From positions 5,075-14,354 of the forward strand of contig PMLN01000247.1 of the NCBI GenBank assembly GCA_003158885.1: a stretch of 9,280 bases of DNA, in the 5' to 3' direction. Within the stretch, counting starts at the first letter, position 1; each line of letters opens with the position of its first letter. The stretch comes from Anaerolineae bacterium. Lineage in GTDB: Bacteria; Chloroflexota; Anaerolineae; Anaerolineales; Villigracilaceae. A program made the position numbers and the translations under genes. Below are positions 5,879 through 9,280 of this stretch, one piece after another. The notes under the pieces were generated by a model that was not told where the DNA came from, did not search any database, and saw only the letters and a program-made list of their open reading frames with translations.

Positions 5879-6058
5879 ATGCTTAAGAAACTTCTAAAAA
5901 ATCCCTATGTGATCGCCGGAGTGATTATCTTTCTGCTCTTGCTCTTCCTCGGCGTCTTTGCGATTGGGTTTTCGTGGTCTGATTCCCTGTTGCTGTCAGC
6001 GGTAATAAGTATATTGGGTGTCGGCGGCTATTGGTGGAAGGAGAAGGTCTGGCCGTAG
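5879..6058 (+). CDS. Small two-helix membrane protein, 59 residues
   Basis: No function recognised. The product reads MLKKLLKNPYVIAGVIIFLL at its start and ends in YWWKEKVWP, then TAG at 6056-6058. It has two hydrophobic segments, about 10-30 and 37-51, joined by a short WSDS turn, with a lysine-rich N-terminus and a C-terminal KEK, so both ends are probably cytoplasmic. GGAG (5869-5872) lies six bases before the ATG at 5879, a good ribosome site. The 120-base gap to the divergent 74-residue membrane protein gene holds several dyads, so the two may share regulation. It is short enough to be missed by a 60-residue cutoff. The strong ribosome site and clean two-helix layout support a real gene, but no family is known to me. 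Confidence 0.65.
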   Translation: MLKKLLKNPYVIAGVIIFLLLLFLGVFAIGFSWSDSLLLSAVISILGVGGYWWKEKVWP

Positions 6059-6100
6059 AGTTTGGGTGATAGCTTGCGCCGCACAAGCGAGGCTTGGAAG

Positions 6101-6194
6101 AACCTGGCATGTCTGTATGGATCTCCGCTGGATGCTCGCCGCTATCCTTGGAAATGCCATGGCTGGCTCGTGTCACAATGAGACATGTCAGGTT
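6101..6194. repeat. Short inverted-repeat element, diverged copy 2
   Basis: AACCTGGCATGTCT (6101-6114) and AGACATGTCAGGTT (6181-6194) are reverse complements with one mismatch, around a 66-base spacer. The right arm, extended to AGACATGTCAGGTTTG, matches the arm AGACCTGACAGGTTTC of the element at 5379 at 13 of 16 positions, so the two are probably relatives. Like copy 1, it sits between convergent gene ends (plus stop at 6058, minus stop at 6277). The rest of the 6059-6276 gap shows no gene; a small GCTTG/CAAGC hairpin (6072-6076, 6084-6088) lacks a T tract. Confidence 0.6.
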
Positions 6195-6276
6195 TGATCT
6201 AGGCCATCCGTGCCTGAAAAGGGCGGGTTTTGCCGTTCTCCGAATTCATATCCGAAGATCAACACCCTTGCCCGCT

Positions 6277-7395
6277 TTATCTCCCGCTGGTAATCTGCTG
6301 AACAATATTAATAATGACCGGTATCAGGGATAAGAGGATGCCTGCTCCGATTTGCCGAAACATCGAAATGTCGAATGGCCAGGTCGGGAAATCCTTCCGT
6401 AACTTTGCCTGAAAATCGATCAAGGCGGAAATGTCTTCAAGCTGGTTCTTGGAGATTTGGCTCGCTGTATGTGTTGCGATCACATGACCATTGATTTTCT
6501 CGCCAAGAGGACGCAGGTATTCATCCCGCGCGTTCAACATGGCTTCCCTGCAGGCGGATAATGGCAGGTAAATCAGGATTCCCAACAAAAATGGAAGAAT
6601 GATGATCTCCAGCCAAAGGTTGAATTGTCCCGAAATTCCATTTCCAATGCGGATCGCAAATAATGTTTCCGCGATCAGGAAGGGGACGATGATTACGATC
6701 AACCAGATTACCTTCAGAATGAAATTCCCTACGAAGCGCAAACCGCCCACATTATCCTCGTCGTAGGGATTAACCTTCAGTTTCACGGTATGGAAGATGC
6801 GGTTTAACGTGATCAGGGCCAGCAGGCTCCAGCCGGCGGAGTAAACCGCTACATACATGGCGCCCATGGTTTCTATGGAAAAGAGCCAAAAATGCCATCC
6901 CAGGAAATACCATGGTATAGGATGATATTTACTGATGACAAAGTCTGAATAACCCGTTAGCAACAAGGCTAAAGGCAGGATGCCGATTCTAAAAAGCCAG
7001 GATGTCTCAATTTTTCTCAAACCATCCACTTGGTTTTGAAAATTTTCCGGCTCTGAATGCAGGATTCCCTTGCTTCGGATCGTATGGAACAGTTCGAATA
7101 GGTCACCCGGAAAGCCGACAAAGAAAGCCCACAAGCCCGGCACAACGATCAGAAACATGATCAGCGCCGAGATGTTGTTTTTGTCAAAGACGCCTACCAC
7201 GTTGGTTCGGGAATTCCAATAACCGCTCAATGCACCGATAATAACTTGATCAACAAAGCCCACCGCAAAAAATATCCCAAAGATCATGGTTGGGTTGATG
7301 AGTTTGATGTTCTTGAGCAGCAGGAAGAGCGGCTCGGTGGTGAAGCTGTCCGGCAGAACGATCTTCATGTGGAATTTTTTGGTTGCAGTAGCCAT
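6277..7395 (-). CDS. Multi-pass membrane protein of unknown function, 372 residues
   Basis: No family recognised with confidence. Hydrophobic segments lie at about 36-57, 74-96, 133-154, 166-198 (long enough for a re-entrant or double pass), 224-248, 258-281 and 348-367, so about seven membrane passes. Between the fourth and fifth, the loop VNPYDEDNVGGLRFVGN (208-224) looks conserved: a Pro-Asp-x-x-Gly-Gly-Leu type motif before a helix, which I recall in some unnamed membrane proteins. The 282-345 stretch is soluble and probably helical (REAMLNARDEYLRPLGEK, then QISKNQLEDISALIDFQAKLRK). No transporter, kinase or enzyme signature is visible. The ATG at 7395 has GGAGG four bases upstream and a well-placed promoter; the stop is TAA. 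It is monocistronic and divergent from the oxidoreductase gene. Confidence 0.8.
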   Translation of the reverse strand: MATATKKFHMKIVLPDSFTTEPLFLLLKNIKLINPTMIFGIFFAVGFVDQVIIGALSGYWNSRTNVVGVFDKNNISALIMFLIVVPGLWAFFVGFPGDLFELFHTIRSKGILHSEPENFQNQVDGLRKIETSWLFRIGILPLALLLTGYSDFVISKYHPIPWYFLGWHFWLFSIETMGAMYVAVYSAGWSLLALITLNRIFHTVKLKVNPYDEDNVGGLRFVGNFILKVIWLIVIIVPFLIAETLFAIRIGNGISGQFNLWLEIIILPFLLGILIYLPLSACREAMLNARDEYLRPLGEKINGHVIATHTASQISKNQLEDISALIDFQAKLRKDFPTWPFDISMFRQIGAGILLSLIPVIINIVQQITSGR

Positions 7396-7430
7396 GGCGC
7401 CTCCGCCAAATCATGTGTACCGTTTACTTA

Positions 7431-7459
7431 ATTATACAGCGAAATAATGGCGGATTCAA
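7431..7459 (-). promoter_or_regulatory. Sigma-70-type promoter of the 372-residue membrane protein gene
   Basis: On the minus strand a perfect TATAAT (plus 7431-7436) follows TTGAAT (plus 7454-7459, four of six matches) at a 17-base spacing. Transcription would start around 7424, giving a 5' leader of about 28 bases that carries the GGAGG ribosome site. The left direct repeat of the inserted element begins only eight bases beyond the -35. Confidence 0.7.
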
Positions 7460-7466
7460 GCAATTC

Positions 7467-7620
7467 TACCGCCAGGTTCATGGTTTTCTCAAGAACCAAT
7501 TTTCAGGCCAAGAATCTGGCGGAGGCCATGAAACTCCCGGATTTCCTTCATGATTTGCGCCAGCGCATCACGAAATTTGAGATGCGTCAAGCTTTCTTGA
7601 GAAAACCATACCGCCAGGTT
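7467..7620. mobile_element. MITE-like insertion with 16-base inverted ends and flanking direct repeats
   Basis: ATGGTTTTCTCAAGAA (7480-7495) and its exact reverse complement (7594-7609) form the ends of an element of about 130 bases. The 12-base TACCGCCAGGTT occurs on both sides in the same direction (7467-7478 and 7609-7620), as expected for a target-site duplication of 11-12 bases. The inside has no coding capacity; it holds small hairpins (CATGAA 7527-7532 with TTCATG 7547-7552; CGCATC 7564-7569 with GATGCG 7581-7586) and CTGGCGG (7516-7522), the reverse complement of the core of the direct repeat. Ends of 16-18 bases with duplications of 10-13 bases are typical of IS4-type elements, so a non-autonomous IS4-related MITE is my best guess. 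A terminator role is unlikely because both neighbouring genes point away from it. Confidence 0.75.
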
Positions 7621-7674
7621 TGGTAATATTGTGACAAGATCAGGGGTTGTCCTGTCGCTTTCGGAAAAACGGGT

Positions 7675-7703
7675 TTGCCGTTTGCCGCCTGCGTTTGTAT
7701 AAT
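7675..7703 (+). promoter_or_regulatory. Sigma-70-type promoter of the aldehyde oxidoreductase gene
   Basis: A perfect TATAAT (7698-7703) follows TTGCCG (7675-7680, four of six matches) at 17 bases. The start would fall near 7710, giving a leader of about 24 bases that carries AAGGAG (7722-7727), six bases before the ATG. The -35 overlaps the first of two adjacent TTTGCCG copies. Confidence 0.7.
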
Positions 7704-7733
7704 AAAGGAATTCGATCTCCCAAGGAGTTTGCC

Positions 7734-9280
7734 ATGCCCTTCGGTTACAACGGAAAAATTCTGCACGTGGATTTGGCCCAAGGCACGCTGACGGTGGAAG
7801 AGCCGCCCGAATCTTTTTATCGCAAATATATGGGTGGGTCGGCGATGGGGCTTTACTATATCCTGAAAGGAATGCCCAAAGGCGCCGACGCGCTTGGCCC
7901 CGATAATATCCTGACCTTGATGTGCAGCGTGACCACCGGCGCGGCCATCTCCGGGCAGAGCCGCATCAACGTCAATGCCAAATCGCCCATCAGCGGCGGC
8001 ATCGGCGATTCTCAGGGCGGTGGCTATTTCCCCGCCGAATTGAAATTCGCAGGTTTCGATGGCATTGTCATCAAAGGCAAATCGCCCAAACCGGTCTACC
8101 TGACGATCATTGATGGTAAATATGAGCTTCACGATGCTTCGCATTTGATGGGCAGGATCACGGGGGAAGTGGATCAGATTCTCCGCAGGGAACTCGGTGA
8201 TGACAAAATCGAAATTCTTCAGCATGGCCCGGCCGCCGAGCGAGGTGTATTGTTCTCCACCATGTTGAGCATGTCCAACCGCAATAACGGTCGCACCGGC
8301 ATGGGACTGGTGATGGCTTCCAAAAATTTGAAGGCGGTTGTGGCGCGCGGCAGGAAGAAGGTCGAATTGGCCGACCCGCAAGCCCTCACCGCCTTGAACC
8401 GCACGGGTCCGAAGGAATTGCCGAATAACCCCGATATGGATGGCACCGCCAAATTTGGAACTGCGGCCGTGGTGATGCCGCAAAATACGATGGGCACTTT
8501 GCCCACCCGCAACTATACCGAAGGCCAGTTTGAAAATGCAGAACCGATCAGCGGCGAGAAAATGGCTGCCACGATCCTGAAGGAGCGTGACACTTGTTTT
8601 GCCTGCATCGTGCGCTGCAAACGTGTGGTGGAGGTCAAGGATGGCCCTTATCAGGTGGATCCGTATTATGGAGGGCCGGAGTATGAGACCATCGGTTTAT
8701 TGGGTTCCAGTTGCGGGATCAGTAATTTGGATGCCATTGCGCGCGCCAGCCAGGTCTGCAATCAAAACGGTGTGGATACCATGGCTTGCGGCGGGACCAT
8801 TGCCTTTGCCATGGAATGTTATGAAAAGGGCATTATCACCAGGGAGCAAACCAATGGCATCGAGTTGAAGTTTGGCAGCGCCGATGCCATGCTGGCCGCG
8901 CTGGATGCCATCGTCAAGGTTGAAGGGCCGCTCGGCAAAGTGCTGTCTCAAGGCTCGGAACGCGCCGCCCGGATTTGGGGCAGTGGCGCGGATGAGTTTT
9001 TGACCACCGTCAAGGGCGCGGAGGCGCCCGCCCACATGCCGCAAGCCAAACGAAGCCTTGGCTTGATCTATGCCGTCAATCCCTTCGGTGCGGATCATCA
9101 ATCCAGCGAACACGATTGGATGATTGAGGAAGGCATCGCCTCTGATCTGTATATGGGGCGGCTTGCGCTGCTGGGCATGCCGGATCGGCTCGCGCCGCTT
9201 TCGCTTGGTCCGGATAAAGTGAAGTTTGCATATCTCACCGAGGTCTTTTATTCCATCCTCGATACGCTCGAGCTTTGCCA
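7734..9280 (+). CDS. aor: Aldehyde:ferredoxin oxidoreductase family enzyme, 3' end cut by the window
   Basis: Tungsten- (or molybdenum-) bis-pterin and [4Fe-4S] enzyme that interconverts aldehydes and carboxylates, or a related reaction, using ferredoxin; cytosolic in known members. The frame stays open for 515 codons to the window end; the family is usually about 600-630 residues, so roughly 100 are missing. The N-terminal pterin-binding domain (about 1-210) starts MPFGYNGKILHVDL and holds GGSAMGLYYIL. The cluster ligands are C288, C291 and C295 (DTCFACIVRC), with C515 in DTLELC as the expected fourth. PEYET (315-319) and NPFGADHQSSEHD (449-461) are typical of the second part. In the two pterin-contact motifs, which I remember as DxxGLD and DxxGLC, this protein has NQNGVD (343-348) and DTLELC (510-515), so a glycine is replaced by Glu513. 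ATG 7734 has AAGGAG at six bases and a good promoter. The actual substrate cannot be told from sequence. Confidence 0.9.
   Translation, partial: MPFGYNGKILHVDLAQGTLTVEEPPESFYRKYMGGSAMGLYYILKGMPKGADALGPDNILTLMCSVTTGAAISGQSRINVNAKSPISGGIGDSQGGGYFPAELKFAGFDGIVIKGKSPKPVYLTIIDGKYELHDASHLMGRITGEVDQILRRELGDDKIEILQHGPAAERGVLFSTMLSMSNRNNGRTGMGLVMASKNLKAVVARGRKKVELADPQALTALNRTGPKELPNNPDMDGTAKFGTAAVVMPQNTMGTLPTRNYTEGQFENAEPISGEKMAATILKERDTCFACIVRCKRVVEVKDGPYQVDPYYGGPEYETIGLLGSSCGISNLDAIARASQVCNQNGVDTMACGGTIAFAMECYEKGIITREQTNGIELKFGSADAMLAALDAIVKVEGPLGKVLSQGSERAARIWGSGADEFLTTVKGAEAPAHMPQAKRSLGLIYAVNPFGADHQSSEHDWMIEEGIASDLYMGRLALLGMPDRLAPLSLGPDKVKFAYLTEVFYSILDTLELC

Larger units (their letters stand above)
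7396..7733. other. Divergent promoter region, 338 bases without a gene
   Basis: It holds, left to right: the leader and promoter of the minus-strand membrane protein gene (to 7459), the MITE-like element with its direct repeats (7467-7620), a weak GACAA/TTGTC dyad (7633-7637, 7647-7651), a tandem TTTGCCG (7674-7680, 7681-7687) and the promoter and leader of the oxidoreductase gene. I see no further gene or RNA. Confidence 0.7.

Noticed and set aside
7587..8483. 298-codon minus-strand open frame opposite the oxidoreductase gene
   Set aside because: It lies opposite strongly conserved AOR sequence, has shadow-type composition and would end within the MITE-like repeat.

Overview
The window looks like a chromosomal stretch from a Chloroflexota bacterium, most likely of the Anaerolineae type. 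This is an inference from several hints: a lipoprotein binding protein with an Ala/Pro/Gln/Thr-rich linker, a tungsto-enzyme of the aldehyde:ferredoxin oxidoreductase family, small unnamed membrane proteins, moderate GC, good Shine-Dalgarno sites and many short palindromic repeats. No rRNA, tRNA, CRISPR array or transposase gene was seen.

Bases 1-3259 hold the end of a polyamine-type ABC importer operon: possibly the last codons of an upstream gene, then two overlapping permease genes (PotB-like, PotC-like) and a PotD-like lipoprotein, closed by a strong intrinsic terminator. Bases 3302-5320 hold an Lrp/AsnC-type regulator, probably read from a leaderless mRNA, then a 220-base gap with a palindromic repeat, then a saccharopine dehydrogenase / lysine 6-dehydrogenase-like NAD(P) oxidoreductase with its own terminator. 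A plausible reading is one module: uptake of a cationic amine or amino acid, its sensing by the Lrp-type protein, and oxidation by the dehydrogenase. The binding protein keeps the aromatic cage of PotD but has changed several ligand-contacting polar residues, so its ligand may not be spermidine.

Bases 5379-7395 hold small or unnamed membrane proteins: a 74-residue protein on the minus strand, a divergent 59-residue two-helix protein, and a 372-residue multi-pass membrane protein on the minus strand. Two related inverted repeats (5379-5450 and 6101-6194) sit exactly between convergent gene ends.

Bases 7396-7733 form a divergent promoter region. Two good sigma-70-type promoters point away from each other, and a 130-base element with perfect 16-base terminal inverted repeats and a flanking 11-12 base direct repeat sits between them. 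This looks like a non-autonomous insertion (MITE). From 7734 to the window end is an aldehyde:ferredoxin oxidoreductase-family gene, cut off by the window edge just after its fourth predicted cluster cysteine.
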